NCBI GenBank assembly: GCA_016716665.1
Contig: JADJVH010000016.1
Location: forward strand, 1-64,000
Length of the DNA: 64,000 bases
Origin: Candidatus Opimibacter iunctus
GTDB lineage: Bacteria; Bacteroidota; Bacteroidia; Chitinophagales; Saprospiraceae
Reading direction: 5' to 3'
The notes below the pieces were generated by a model. The model ran no database searches and was not told the origin of the DNA. It worked only from the letters and a program-made list of their open reading frames with translations. The position numbers and the translations under genes were made by a program. Numbering within the stretch: the first letter of the stretch is position 1; each line of letters begins with the position of its first letter. Shown here piece after piece: positions 17,137 to 25,411 of the stretch.

Positions 17137-17412
17137 TCACTTTTTCGTGATCTCAAATCCTGCAAAAGATTCCGTCATCGGCTGCTCGCTGACGACCACA
17201 TCATTCACCTCTGCGAGCATGGGTCCTTCCTTGCACCATTCGATAAATTCGGTTACGAGATCATCCGGGCCTTGTACAAGGGCGCCAACTGTGCCGTCTG
17301 GTTCATTCCATACTTTGCCCCTAAGGCCGAGGGACAAGGCTTTGTCCTTGGCGGAGGCGCGATACCATACACCTTGCACTTTGCCGGTGATGTGGAGATG
17401 ATAGGTTTTCAT
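17137..17412 (-). CDS. acyP: Acylphosphatase
   Basis: This 91-residue protein is the normal length for this small cytosolic hydrolase of acyl phosphates such as acetyl phosphate and 1,3-bisphosphoglycerate. The N-terminal strand and phosphate loop HITGKVQGVWYRAS contain the catalytic Arg18. The second motif GLRGKVWNEPDGTV contains the catalytic Asn36. The C-terminus FAGFEITKK is also typical. The gene lies 14 bp downstream of the dehydrogenase-like gene on the same strand, so they probably share a transcript, although no functional link is evident. Confidence 0.95.
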   Translation of the reverse strand: MKTYHLHITGKVQGVWYRASAKDKALSLGLRGKVWNEPDGTVGALVQGPDDLVTEFIEWCKEGPMLAEVNDVVVSEQPMTESFAGFEITKK

Positions 17413-17426
17413 CAGTGTCGCTTACT

Positions 17427-18425
17427 TCACACACCTACACTGGTGATCATCGGGATATCGGCCATCGTGCGGAGGCCTGGTGTTGCTTTCAGGATGGATT
17501 TGCAGGCATTGAGGATGATGGCGCAGGTGGCGATGTCACCATGTACCCCTTTCATGATGCGTGAACGGATATGTGGGGTTCCATAGATTTCGATTTCATC
17601 ATAGGAGTCTGGCTCACCGACGGAAGCCTGGAAGCTGAGCTTGATTCTCTCTGTGCCATTCACCCAGCCTATGCCGGTCTGGCGGACGCCTGCGACCTGG
17701 CCTGAGGTGATCGTCATGGCTTCAGACTGGATCATGCGGTCAGCAATGACAGGTTCGATGCGATCTTCTGTTTTTTCGAGGGTCCAACCGAGTTGGCGCG
17801 CGAGGAAGTGCATCGACTCTGACAGTCCTACGTGGCGCAGGGTGCCTTCATTCTTTCTTCTTTCAAATTCGTCATAGGTGAGGCCGGCACCGATTTTCTT
17901 CTGGAATGGGATACGTCTGAACTGAGCGTCCTGGTAACGGCGTACCTCTACCTTTTCCACCTGGTTGCATACCCCGGTAAGCATAGCCGGCAGTGCGTCC
18001 ATCAGGAAGCCTGGGTTGACACCTGTGCCTAACACGGCAACTCCTTTGTCCTTGGCTGCCAGGTCGATGGTCTGTGACCATTCTGCTGAGCTGTCAAAGG
18101 GATAGAAGAGTTCTTCGCAGGTAGAGACTACGGAGAGGCCTGCGTTGATCAGTGATAGCAGTTGTGGACCTATCCTGGGCAGATCTGAGACCGTGGCCAG
18201 GATGGCGACATCAGCATTTGTTCCGCTACCCAAAGCGTCTGTGATGAGAACACCAGTGGCATCCAGTCCTGCATGTTCACCCATGTCCTTTCCTTTGAGG
18301 GAAGGGTCGATATCTACGACCTGGGAGATAATGATGTCATTCCTTTTGAGGGCGTGGCGGTAGATATTGATACCCAGGGGACCTGCGCCGATGAGGGCTG
18401 CGTGGAGAGGGAGTTGATTTGCCAT
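17427..18425 (-). CDS. NAD(P)-binding dihydrodipicolinate-reductase-like protein
   Basis: The start at 18425 gives MANQLPLHAALIGAGPLGIN with the Rossmann motif GAGPLG at residues 13-18. Upstream in-frame sequence is translated repeat DNA and is excluded. The N-terminal domain continues with VVDIDPSLKGKDMGEHAGL and DVAILATVSDL. The middle holds LSVVSTCEELFYPF and VAVLGTGVNPGFLMDALP. These features match the family of DapB-related dehydrogenases that includes 2,4-diaminopentanoate dehydrogenase, rather than DapB itself. Substrate is unknown; an amino-acid dehydrogenase role is plausible. Acylphosphatase follows 14 bp downstream. The gene is preceded by a long polypurine repeat on the plus strand (18505-18595). 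Confidence 0.75.
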   Translation of the reverse strand: MANQLPLHAALIGAGPLGINIYRHALKRNDIIISQVVDIDPSLKGKDMGEHAGLDATGVLITDALGSGTNADVAILATVSDLPRIGPQLLSLINAGLSVVSTCEELFYPFDSSAEWSQTIDLAAKDKGVAVLGTGVNPGFLMDALPAMLTGVCNQVEKVEVRRYQDAQFRRIPFQKKIGAGLTYDEFERRKNEGTLRHVGLSESMHFLARQLGWTLEKTEDRIEPVIADRMIQSEAMTITSGQVAGVRQTGIGWVNGTERIKLSFQASVGEPDSYDEIEIYGTPHIRSRIMKGVHGDIATCAIILNACKSILKATPGLRTMADIPMITSVGV

Positions 18426-18504
18426 AAAGCGTCTGTAATGGTCTGTTATAGAGGGGTGAAAGTAAGGGATTCTTTGTTTTTCTTTTGCTTTTGGCAAAAG
18501 TTGG

Positions 18505-18595
18505 GGGAAGGGAGGAAGGGAGCAAGGGTGGAAGGGAGCAAGGGAGGAAGGGAGCAAGGGAGGAAGGGAATAAGGGAGGAAGGGGCTGGAGGATA
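18505..18595. repeat. Polypurine tandem repeat upstream of the dehydrogenase gene
   Basis: About 90 bp are almost pure purine on the plus strand, built on a 16-bp unit close to GGGAGCAAGGGAGGAA with roughly five imperfect copies. It lies about 80 bp upstream of the start codon at 18425. Such mirror-like polypurine tracts can form triplex DNA and change length by slippage; neither is shown here. Confidence 0.7.
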
Positions 18596-18706
18596 ATTAA
18601 AACGATGGGGATTGAGTTAAGTCTTGAAAACTAAGCATATAGGGGTCATTCCCGAGATTAGGCAGGATTAAGTCTTAATGAGTAGCCCTAAAAAAGTAAA
18701 AGATTC

Positions 18707-18714
18707 TATATTTG
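18707..18714 (+). promoter_or_regulatory. Bacteroidota -7 promoter element for tRNA-Ser
   Basis: TATATTTG matches the TAnnTTTG consensus of Bacteroidota sigma-A promoters. It ends 27 bases before the tRNA 5' end, a suitable distance for a short leader. No clear TTTG -33 element stands upstream, so this call is moderate. Confidence 0.45.
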
Positions 18715-18741
18715 CGCTCCGCTAAGTAAAAAAGCATGCCC

Positions 18742-18831
18742 GGAGGAGTGGTAGAGCGGTTGATTGCACCGGTCTTGAAAACCGGCAAGGTGTAAAAGCC
18801 TTCGGGGGTTCGAATCCCTCCTCCTCCGCCA
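18742..18831 (+). tRNA. tRNA-Ser (anticodon UGA)
   Basis: The acceptor arms GGAGGAG (18742-18748) and CTCCTCC (18821-18827) pair fully, followed by discriminator G and an encoded CCA (18829-18831). The D-arm region is GTAGAGCGG. The anticodon stem CCGGT/ACCGG encloses loop CTTGAAA, giving anticodon TGA at 18776-18778, which reads UCA-type serine codons. A long variable arm (AAGGTGTAAAAGCCTT region) and T-loop GGTTCGAATCC complete a class II tRNA. Its 3' end is immediately followed by a repeat element. Confidence 0.97.
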
Positions 18832-19095
18832 AAGTCAATGAGTGCCACCATTTCGGTGGCATTTTCATTTTATGGCAGGACCAGCAAGCCTTTTCCGGCT
18901 TAGGTGGGCATGACAGAAAATGAAAAAAGCCTGTAAGGCGCACTCATTGACTTTGAGCAGCTACCCATCTTAGGGATCGGCGTAGCCCATCCCGGTGGCA
19001 TTTTCATTTTATCGGTGCAAGCCTTTTCCGGCTTAGGTGGGCATGACAGAAAATGAAAAAAGCCTGCAAGGCGCACTCATTGACTTTGAGCAGCT
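18831..19095. repeat. Two-copy repeat beginning at the tRNA-Ser 3' end
   Basis: A unit of about 105 bp occurs at 18855-18963 and again at 18994-19095. Both contain GGTGGCATTTTCATTTTAT, CCTTTTCCGGCTTAGGTGGG and AAGGCGCACTCATTGAC. In addition, AAAGTCAATGAGTGC at 18831-18845 is the exact inverse of GCACTCATTGACTTT at 18940-18954 and 19073-19087, so the first unit can fold into one long hairpin-ended structure. The copies differ by a few substitutions and a small gap. No protein is encoded. Confidence 0.75.
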
Positions 19096-19212
19096 AATGA
19101 CTAACTAAAATTTCCCCACCGAATACTCATCTCCCCCACTCGCTTAATTGGCGAGTATTGTTAATAGCGTTTCCCTGGTGCACATTTGATGCCGAATAAC
19201 CGCATAACGCTA

Positions 19213-20508
19213 ATGAAACAGTTACCCACAACCCTTCGCTATTTGATATTGTTGACAGGATTGATCCATACCGCTGGAATAAAAGCCCAGGACGTAGGCA
19301 TCGGTACGCTGACTCCTGACCACAAGCTCCACATTTCAGATAACACATCAAGCCTGTTGAAACTGGAGAATACGACAACCCTTAATACAGGAGTCATGTC
19401 CGAGATGTTCTTTAAGACTGGTCTTCACTACACAGGTGCCTTGAAAACCATTGGAAATGGAGCAGTGACTGCACGACTTGGTTTTTTTACCTACGCAGCA
19501 ACCAACTCATCTGCTCTGCTCGAACGGATGAGCATTTTGGATGGCGGTAATGTAGGGATCGGCACCAATAATCCCGGATTCCTCCTGGACGTCAATGGCC
19601 GTATGAGGGTTCGCACTGGCGGTGGTACTGCAGGCGTCGCCTTTATGGATGCGACCAACACTACCAATCGAGGATTTATCGGTATGGAAGATGATAATAC
19701 GATCGGGCTCTATGGGTATAATGGCGCAGGATGGGGGCTTACCATGAATGTCACTTCCGGCACTGTGAGTATCCCATCACAACTTTATGTCACAGCCGGA
19801 GATAGCTATACCGGGTATTTCAGTAATTACTCCGGCCAGGAAACATACGCAGCTGTGGAAGCAGTAGCGGCTGCCGTAGCGGGCATGGGTATCGGTATCA
19901 ATGCTGAAGGTGGAGGGACTGGTGTATATGCCATTGCCAATATGGGCGGCACAGGCCACCGGTATGGTGTGGAAGCGCGCGGGCAGAATGGCTCAGGAAA
20001 TAACTACGGGCTGTATGCTTCTGCCTTTGGCGGCAATGTTACATATGGAGTGTATTCTTCTGCTTCGGGCGGTAATACCAACTGGGCAGGCTATTTTTCC
20101 GGCAGCGTTTATTCCACCGGCACATACCAGGGTTCTGACAGAAAACTGAAAAATGATATCCTTCCATTGAGCAATGCTATCTCACTCATCAAAGCGCTGA
20201 AGCCGTCTACCTATGTATATAAAACAGCGGAATTCAAGCAGATGGAACTGCCGGAAGGCACACAATTTGGTTTGATAGCCGATGAGGTAAAAGCGGTCTT
20301 TCCATCAATGGTCAAACAAGTGGTTCAACCCGCGAGGTATGAAAACGATGACAACCGGTCAGGAAAAATACTATCCGATGAAGTCTCATTTGAAGCGGTC
20401 AATTATACCGCAATGATCCCTGTACTAATCGCTGCGATGCAGGAACAACAGGCGATGATCGAAACGCAACAAAAAAGGATTGCGGAGTTGGAAGCGAAGT
20501 TAAAGTAG
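19213..20508 (+). CDS. Secreted tail-fibre-like protein with C-terminal S74 intramolecular chaperone
   Basis: The chosen start at 19213 gives the signal peptide MKQLPTTLRYLILLTGLIHT...IKAQ; an ATG at 19189 is an alternative with 8 extra residues. The mature protein opens with DVGIGTLTPDHKLHIS, and VGIGTNNPGFLLDVNGRMRV follows: the collagen/fibre-type repeats found in phage-tail-like and Bacteroidota surface proteins. A Gly-rich middle (GGGTGVYAIANMGG) precedes the S74 (endosialidase-type) domain, recognised by GSDRKLKNDILPLSNA with the self-cleavage Ser, then FGLIADEV and AMIPVLIAA. The end is a coiled coil (IETQQKRIAELEAKLK). S74 domains trimerise fibres and are then released by autocleavage. 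The role here is probably a surface fibre. Confidence 0.85.
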   Translation: MKQLPTTLRYLILLTGLIHTAGIKAQDVGIGTLTPDHKLHISDNTSSLLKLENTTTLNTGVMSEMFFKTGLHYTGALKTIGNGAVTARLGFFTYAATNSSALLERMSILDGGNVGIGTNNPGFLLDVNGRMRVRTGGGTAGVAFMDATNTTNRGFIGMEDDNTIGLYGYNGAGWGLTMNVTSGTVSIPSQLYVTAGDSYTGYFSNYSGQETYAAVEAVAAAVAGMGIGINAEGGGTGVYAIANMGGTGHRYGVEARGQNGSGNNYGLYASAFGGNVTYGVYSSASGGNTNWAGYFSGSVYSTGTYQGSDRKLKNDILPLSNAISLIKALKPSTYVYKTAEFKQMELPEGTQFGLIADEVKAVFPSMVKQVVQPARYENDDNRSGKILSDEVSFEAVNYTAMIPVLIAAMQEQQAMIETQQKRIAELEAKLK

Positions 20509-20552
20509 CAAGCGTCCATGCTTTATGGTCTGCGCAGTCCCGTTAACTTGAT

Positions 20553-20560
20553 TACATTTG
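20553..20560 (+). promoter_or_regulatory. Bacteroidota -7 element upstream of the secreted protein at 20600
   Basis: TACATTTG matches TAnnTTTG exactly and lies 39 bases before the ATG at 20600. The -33 region has no strong TTTG at the preferred spacing. Position between two genes on the same strand supports a separate transcript, bounded by the terminator at 21088. Confidence 0.4.
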
Positions 20561-20599
20561 AACTTAATGTCATCACTTTAACTCACATCAAAAACTAAA

Positions 20600-21073
20600 A
20601 TGAAACAGACAAAACGCTCATTACTAACGCCTTTGTTGCTCCTCTTTCTGGCGTTTGGCCTCCAGGCACAGACCGATATGATCTGGGATACCCACGGCGT
20701 AGGGTTTACTGTACCGGATGATTTCAAGATCGAAGCCAACAATGCAGAGGAATTTACTGCAGGCAATGATGCCCTGTACCTGAGCATATTGCCGATCCAG
20801 GATGAATGGGTCACAGAAGATGACCTGGCTGATGCCGTCGTCACGATGGCACAGGAACTCAAGTATGACCGTATCCAGGAAGGTGATGCCATCGATATCG
20901 ATGATTTTACCGGATACTACATCAAGGGCAGGAAAGATGGCGCCAATGCCGTATTCTTTGCACTGCTGGATAAAGAAAGCAGCACCAATCTCATCGTTGT
21001 GATCGTCTATGCAGATGATTATGAGGATGATGCTGTAGATATTGCAGCAAGCTTCTATGCGTACGACAAATAG
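20600..21073 (+). CDS. Small acidic secreted protein of unknown function
   Basis: The 157-residue protein has the signal peptide MKQTKRSLLTPLLLLFLAFG ending in LQAQ. The mature region, about 135 residues, is strongly acidic and contains GVGFTVPDDFKIEANNAEEF, TGYYIKGRKDG, FFALLDKESSTNLIVVIVYA and the C-terminal DAVDIAASFYAYDK. The plan of a strand-rich beginning, a central ALxD segment and a closing helix resembles small periplasmic proteins annotated as hypothetical in Bacteroidota; no function is known to me. It is flanked by its own probable promoter element and a strong terminator, so it is likely monocistronic. Confidence 0.8.
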   Translation: MKQTKRSLLTPLLLLFLAFGLQAQTDMIWDTHGVGFTVPDDFKIEANNAEEFTAGNDALYLSILPIQDEWVTEDDLADAVVTMAQELKYDRIQEGDAIDIDDFTGYYIKGRKDGANAVFFALLDKESSTNLIVVIVYADDYEDDAVDIAASFYAYDK

Positions 21074-21087
21074 GACACTATATAAGG

Positions 21088-21126
21088 AAAAAAAGAGCGT
21101 ATCTGCCGGCAGATACGCTCTTTTTT
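21088..21126. terminator. Strong bidirectional intrinsic terminator
   Basis: GAGCGTATCTGCC (21095-21107) and GGCAGATACGCTC (21108-21120) are perfect reverse complements with A-tract before and T-tract after. The stem is GC-rich enough for an efficient Rho-independent terminator on either strand. It lies 15 bases after the stop at 21073, and no gene reads in from the opposite side. Confidence 0.9.
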
Positions 21127-21251
21127 ACCTGAAAGGATGGCGTTTGTAAAAAATCATACGATTCAACCAGAAATTGAAGCCTACTTTAAACACGAAGTGC
21201 TTTTTATTGTATTTTCATGAAGCCTGAAGTCATCACACCACAGAAATACTA

Positions 21252-24200
21252 ATGAATAAAACCGTCTGCGCTTACCTCTCAAGATACCTTTTGGTCATCC
21301 TGCTGACGGGGTATGGGTTGATTGGAAAATCCCAAAACCTTATCCCCAATCCAAGTTTTGAAACGTTCACAACCTGCCCGCTTACCTATCAGGGCATCTG
21401 CCAGGGCTTAGCACCACCATGGACTTGTGGTTCAACCGGAAGTGTGGATTTGTTTAATTCCTGCGGAGGCCCGTCAAGTGATATGGGGGTGCCAACCAAT
21501 CTGCTTGGAACCCAACCTGCCATCACCGGCGCCGGATATGCCGGATTGCTCTGCAGATGGCCTAACACAAATTACAGGGAGTATCTCATGGTCCCTCTGA
21601 CACCATTGACCGCAGGGTCCTGGTATTATCTGTCATTTTATGTTAGCCTCGCAGAAACTGCCTGCGGCATTGAACACATCGGCGCTTACTTTTCAGTCAG
21701 CAATCCATACATGAACAATTTTTATGTCATGGATGTGGAACCTCAGATTGAAACCAACAACGGATACATTTCAGATAAAGATAACTGGGTATTGATCTCA
21801 GGATGTTATCAGGCTCTGGGGGGTGAACAATACCTGGTCGTTGGTAATTTCAGGGATGATGCAGAGTCTCCTTTTGATCCGAACTGTGGCGGATATGCGT
21901 ACTATTATTTCGAAGATTTCTACCTTTTTGAAGGCGGCCCTCCTGTTGAAAATGAACTCGACCTGGGCGGGCCTGAAACCGCTTGCTTCTCCTATGAAAT
22001 AGTGCCTGATAATCCCGGTCCCATCTATATCTGGGAAGATGGGTCACATCTGCCAACGCTCACCGTCACCGAATCCGGAACTTATGCACTTACAGTTACC
22101 GATGGTTGCTCCGCTGCCGAAGATTCCATTGAAATCACCATCCTGGGCAATTACCCACCAGTAGATGTCGGACCGGATGAAGTGATCATCTGTAATGGCG
22201 ATACATATACGATAACCCTCGATCCTGAACTATCAGAATATACGTGGAATGACGGGGAAAATGATGCAACTTACTCCATCACCACTACAGGCACCTACAG
22301 TGTCACCCTTGATGACGGCTGCCTGGTGACCAGTGATGAGATTTATGTGGAGGTATTGGATCCCCCTGTCCCTTTTGATCTTGGGGATGATTTCTACTTA
22401 TGCCAGGGTGATGAAGTTACGCTATCCTTAGATCCTTCTCTTGGTCAATTTACCTGGGAGGATGGAAGTACATCTTCAGACTTCACCGTCACGGGAGGCG
22501 GTCAATATGGCTTGACGATCACCAATATGTGCGGCGAGGAAAGTGATGCTATCCTGATCACCGACCTGGAAGTACCTGAAGTAGAACTCGGCCCGGACGA
22601 ACAACTGCTGTGTGATGGCGATATCATAGACTATGAAATAGATCCGGCCCTGGGGGATATCCTCTGGCAGGATGGCAGTAATGCACCGAACTACGAAATC
22701 TCGACCCCGGGTGTCTATACGCTGTTCCTTACCAATCAATGTGGTACAGGCAGCGATCAGATCGAAGTCAGCACTGCCAATTCACCAGATGTATATCTTG
22801 GCACAGATACTATCCTCTGTGCAGGGCAATCCCTCCTGTTGACTGTAAATGATCCGGATGGAAACTATCTCTGGCAAGACAACTCCTCAAATGCACAGTA
22901 CCTGGTCACCACTCCCGGAAATTATGCAGTAACTGTGTCTAATCTATGTGGGACTGTTTCAGATAACATTAATGTCACCTTTGCCGCACTCGTGATCCCT
23001 CCCGACTTTGGACCTGATCTGACACTTTGTCCGGGTGAACAAGTCACGCTCTATGCAGGTAATCCCGGAGCTGACCATTTGTGGCAGGATATGTCCACCA
23101 ATGATTCATTACTGGTTACAAGTCCTGGCACATATACCGTGCAGGTTTCCAATGATTGCGGCAACGCAGCAGATACCATTGTAGTCAGTTATAATAACAA
23201 TCCACCACAGGTGGATCTGCCATCTCAACAGACACTTTGCCAGGGGCAATCTTTGATACTTGATGCTGTTGTATCCGGAGTCAATTATCTCTGGAATGAC
23301 AATTCACAAAACCAACAACTCACTATCAATGCTCCCGGCACCTATAGTGTCACGGTCTCCAATACCTGCGGAACAGATAGAGATACCATCATTATCCTGA
23401 ATGGTGGCCCTGCTCCATCTGTGACATTAGGTACGGACATCGATATCTGCCCTGGTGAGACAGTAACCTTAAGCCCTGTTTTTTCAAATGTTGACACATG
23501 GCTATGGCAAGATGGATCAGTGTTGCCATCATATACAGTGTCTGCTCCGGGAGTGATCTCTATTGAAGTCAGTAATGCATGCAGTATTGCCTTTGACACA
23601 TTGAATGTGGGTTTGCTTCCTGCGACACCTCCACTGGATCTCGGTGCAGATACCTCCTTGTGTTCGGGACAAACTTTTTCGTTGTCCATCAACACACCCA
23701 ATGTAAACATCCTGTGGCCCGATGGCTCGACAGGAACGGCATATACTGTAATGGGTCCAGGTCAGGTTTATGCGTCAGTGTCCAATAGTTGTGGTCTCTC
23801 CGCTGACACCATTGAAGTCTCAGCACTCCCAGATATCCCTGGTCTCAATCTCGGTGCTGATCAGTCCTTGTGCCCAGGTGAGTTAATCACCCTATCTCCA
23901 GGTGTCCCCAATGTCCAGTATAACTGGCAGGATGGATCGACTGGCAGTTCATTTCAAACTACACAACAAACCACCGTCATCCTCACCATCACGAATGAAT
24001 GCGGTACATCAATCGATACACTTGAAATAATTGAGAGCACCCAAGGCCCGCAAGTCAACCTGGGCGCTGATATCCAGGTGTGTGCCGGCGAAGTCGTCAC
24101 CATTCCATCAGGTATATCGGGTGTTACCTATGCGTGGCAGGATGGATCGACAAATCCTTCGTACACCACTTCACAATCAGGAGTCTTCATCCTGGAGGTT

Positions 24201-25202
24201 AGTAACAATTGCGGGAGCGACTCGGATACAATTGTTGTGGACATTTCCGGCGTAGCACCGGCAGTTGATCTTGGAATCGATACTACATTGTGTGAAGGCA
24301 TCACACTTCAATTGTCATCAAATGCTGATGCCATCACGACTATCCTATGGCAGGACGGCACTTCCTCTCCCACTTACACCGTGACATCTCCTGGAGTTTA
24401 CAGCCTTGCCGTATCCAATCGTTGTGGTGACGATCAGGATACAATCACCATCACCTACCTTGATTCACCTGGTCCATTTACGCTCGGGGCTGATACCACC
24501 CTGTGTCCTGGCGAATCACTCGCGCTGAATGCTCCATCTGTAGCTTATAATATCCTCTGGCAGGATGGCAGTGATGGATCAACCTTCATTGCTGATCAGG
24601 CAGGCACGTACTCACTACAACTGACCAATGATTGCGGTGTCGTCTCTGATAATCTGGTGCTCAGCTATGACACCCGCGTACCTCAATTGAATCCGGATAC
24701 GTCGATACCATGGTGCACAGGGGATATCTTCTCTCTCGATGCCACACAGCCTTTTGTTGCAACATACTTGTGGAGCAATGGCGCTGTGACTCCATCAATC
24801 ACCGTGACATCTCCAGGGTTATACAGCATCGATGTATCCACACCTTGCAGTACAGCTTCTCAAAATTTTGATGTGGTACCAGGAACAGATTGTGAAGTCA
24901 TAGAGGTTCACCAGGAAATCTATATTCCCAATGTCTTTTCTCCTAATGGAGATGGGATCAATGATGTACTCAAGGTGAGTTTTGGTGCGGATATAGAGGT
25001 AACAAGTATGCAAGGCTCTATATATGACCGGTGGGGAAACCTGGTTTTCAGTTCAGATGTCATCCCATTCCTCTGGGATGGTCAATTTGTGGATGAGTCA
25101 GTGATGCCTGGTGTATATGTCTACCTCATCAAGGTGACTTACTCGGTAGATAGCAAGGAGCATGAGCGAGTCTTCACCGGGAATGTGACTGTATTGAGGT
25201 GA
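21252..25202 (+). CDS. Giant T9SS type B (gliding-motility C-terminal) protein with 14 Ig-like repeats, copy A
   Basis: The 1316-residue protein starts at 21252 with the signal peptide MNKTVCAYLSRYLLVILLTG...GKSQ. The N-terminal domain NLIPNPSFETFTTCP...APPWTCG with REYLMVPLTPLTAGSWYYLS parallels the protein at 9787. Fourteen repeats of about 70 residues follow, each with LG.D..LCPGE, WQDGS and SN.CG. The CHU_C type B sorting domain closes the protein (YIPNVFSPNGDGINDVLKVS, IYDRWGNLVF, PGVYVYLIKV). It is expected on the cell surface as an adhesin-like fibre. From repeat 7 onward (23211) its DNA is nearly identical and gap-free to the next gene, whereas the front half is clearly diverged. No promoter matching the consensus was recognised. 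Confidence 0.9.
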   Translation: MNKTVCAYLSRYLLVILLTGYGLIGKSQNLIPNPSFETFTTCPLTYQGICQGLAPPWTCGSTGSVDLFNSCGGPSSDMGVPTNLLGTQPAITGAGYAGLLCRWPNTNYREYLMVPLTPLTAGSWYYLSFYVSLAETACGIEHIGAYFSVSNPYMNNFYVMDVEPQIETNNGYISDKDNWVLISGCYQALGGEQYLVVGNFRDDAESPFDPNCGGYAYYYFEDFYLFEGGPPVENELDLGGPETACFSYEIVPDNPGPIYIWEDGSHLPTLTVTESGTYALTVTDGCSAAEDSIEITILGNYPPVDVGPDEVIICNGDTYTITLDPELSEYTWNDGENDATYSITTTGTYSVTLDDGCLVTSDEIYVEVLDPPVPFDLGDDFYLCQGDEVTLSLDPSLGQFTWEDGSTSSDFTVTGGGQYGLTITNMCGEESDAILITDLEVPEVELGPDEQLLCDGDIIDYEIDPALGDILWQDGSNAPNYEISTPGVYTLFLTNQCGTGSDQIEVSTANSPDVYLGTDTILCAGQSLLLTVNDPDGNYLWQDNSSNAQYLVTTPGNYAVTVSNLCGTVSDNINVTFAALVIPPDFGPDLTLCPGEQVTLYAGNPGADHLWQDMSTNDSLLVTSPGTYTVQVSNDCGNAADTIVVSYNNNPPQVDLPSQQTLCQGQSLILDAVVSGVNYLWNDNSQNQQLTINAPGTYSVTVSNTCGTDRDTIIILNGGPAPSVTLGTDIDICPGETVTLSPVFSNVDTWLWQDGSVLPSYTVSAPGVISIEVSNACSIAFDTLNVGLLPATPPLDLGADTSLCSGQTFSLSINTPNVNILWPDGSTGTAYTVMGPGQVYASVSNSCGLSADTIEVSALPDIPGLNLGADQSLCPGELITLSPGVPNVQYNWQDGSTGSSFQTTQQTTVILTITNECGTSIDTLEIIESTQGPQVNLGADIQVCAGEVVTIPSGISGVTYAWQDGSTNPSYTTSQSGVFILEVSNNCGSDSDTIVVDISGVAPAVDLGIDTTLCEGITLQLSSNADAITTILWQDGTSSPTYTVTSPGVYSLAVSNRCGDDQDTITITYLDSPGPFTLGADTTLCPGESLALNAPSVAYNILWQDGSDGSTFIADQAGTYSLQLTNDCGVVSDNLVLSYDTRVPQLNPDTSIPWCTGDIFSLDATQPFVATYLWSNGAVTPSITVTSPGLYSIDVSTPCSTASQNFDVVPGTDCEVIEVHQEIYIPNVFSPNGDGINDVLKVSFGADIEVTSMQGSIYDRWGNLVFSSDVIPFLWDGQFVDESVMPGVYVYLIKVTYSVDSKEHERVFTGNVTVLR
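23211..25202 (+). repeat. Long direct repeat, copy A (repeats 7-14 and sorting domain)
   Basis: This 1992-bp block matches 27362-29353 at a constant offset of 4151 bp with no insertion or deletion, at roughly 90-97 percent identity by eye in the stretches I compared. The left boundary coincides with the beginning of protein repeat 7 (VDLP.QQTLCQGQ). Upstream of it, identity drops sharply. Confidence 0.85.
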
Positions 25203-25411
25203 TTGTAAGAGAGTAAGACAGTGAGAAAGTAAGAAGTGTGGGTGTGCGAGTGGGAGAGTAATCCGGAGACTCACTACACTCACAACTCACACGTCTGATA
25301 GCTGAGCGCTGATAGCTAAGTGCTGGCGGCTGATAGCGCATTGAATATTGTCCTGAAATTCCTATCTTGTTTCTGCATACAAAACCAGGAATCAGGAATT
25401 TATATCTCAGC
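25203..25411. repeat. Intergenic region with GTAAGACAGT and GATAGCTGA repeats
   Basis: The 209-bp gap holds a purine-rich copy of the dispersed GTAAGACAGTGAGAAAGT family (about 25207-25258) and GCTGATAGCTGAGCGCTGATAG-like units (about 25295-25340, written here as related units rather than an exact motif). Similar pairs of elements follow other gene ends in the window. No gene or clear promoter is visible. Confidence 0.55.

Noticed and set aside
16859..17401. Plus-strand frame of 180 codons
   Set aside because: It starts in repeat-rich intergenic DNA and then runs antisense to acylphosphatase. No domain or signal pattern.
18722..18943. Minus-strand frame of 73 codons covering the tRNA-Ser
   Set aside because: It is the reverse complement of the tRNA plus the adjacent repeat (contains EEEGFEPPKAFTPCRF, a translation often seen from antisense tRNA-Ser). 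Not a gene.
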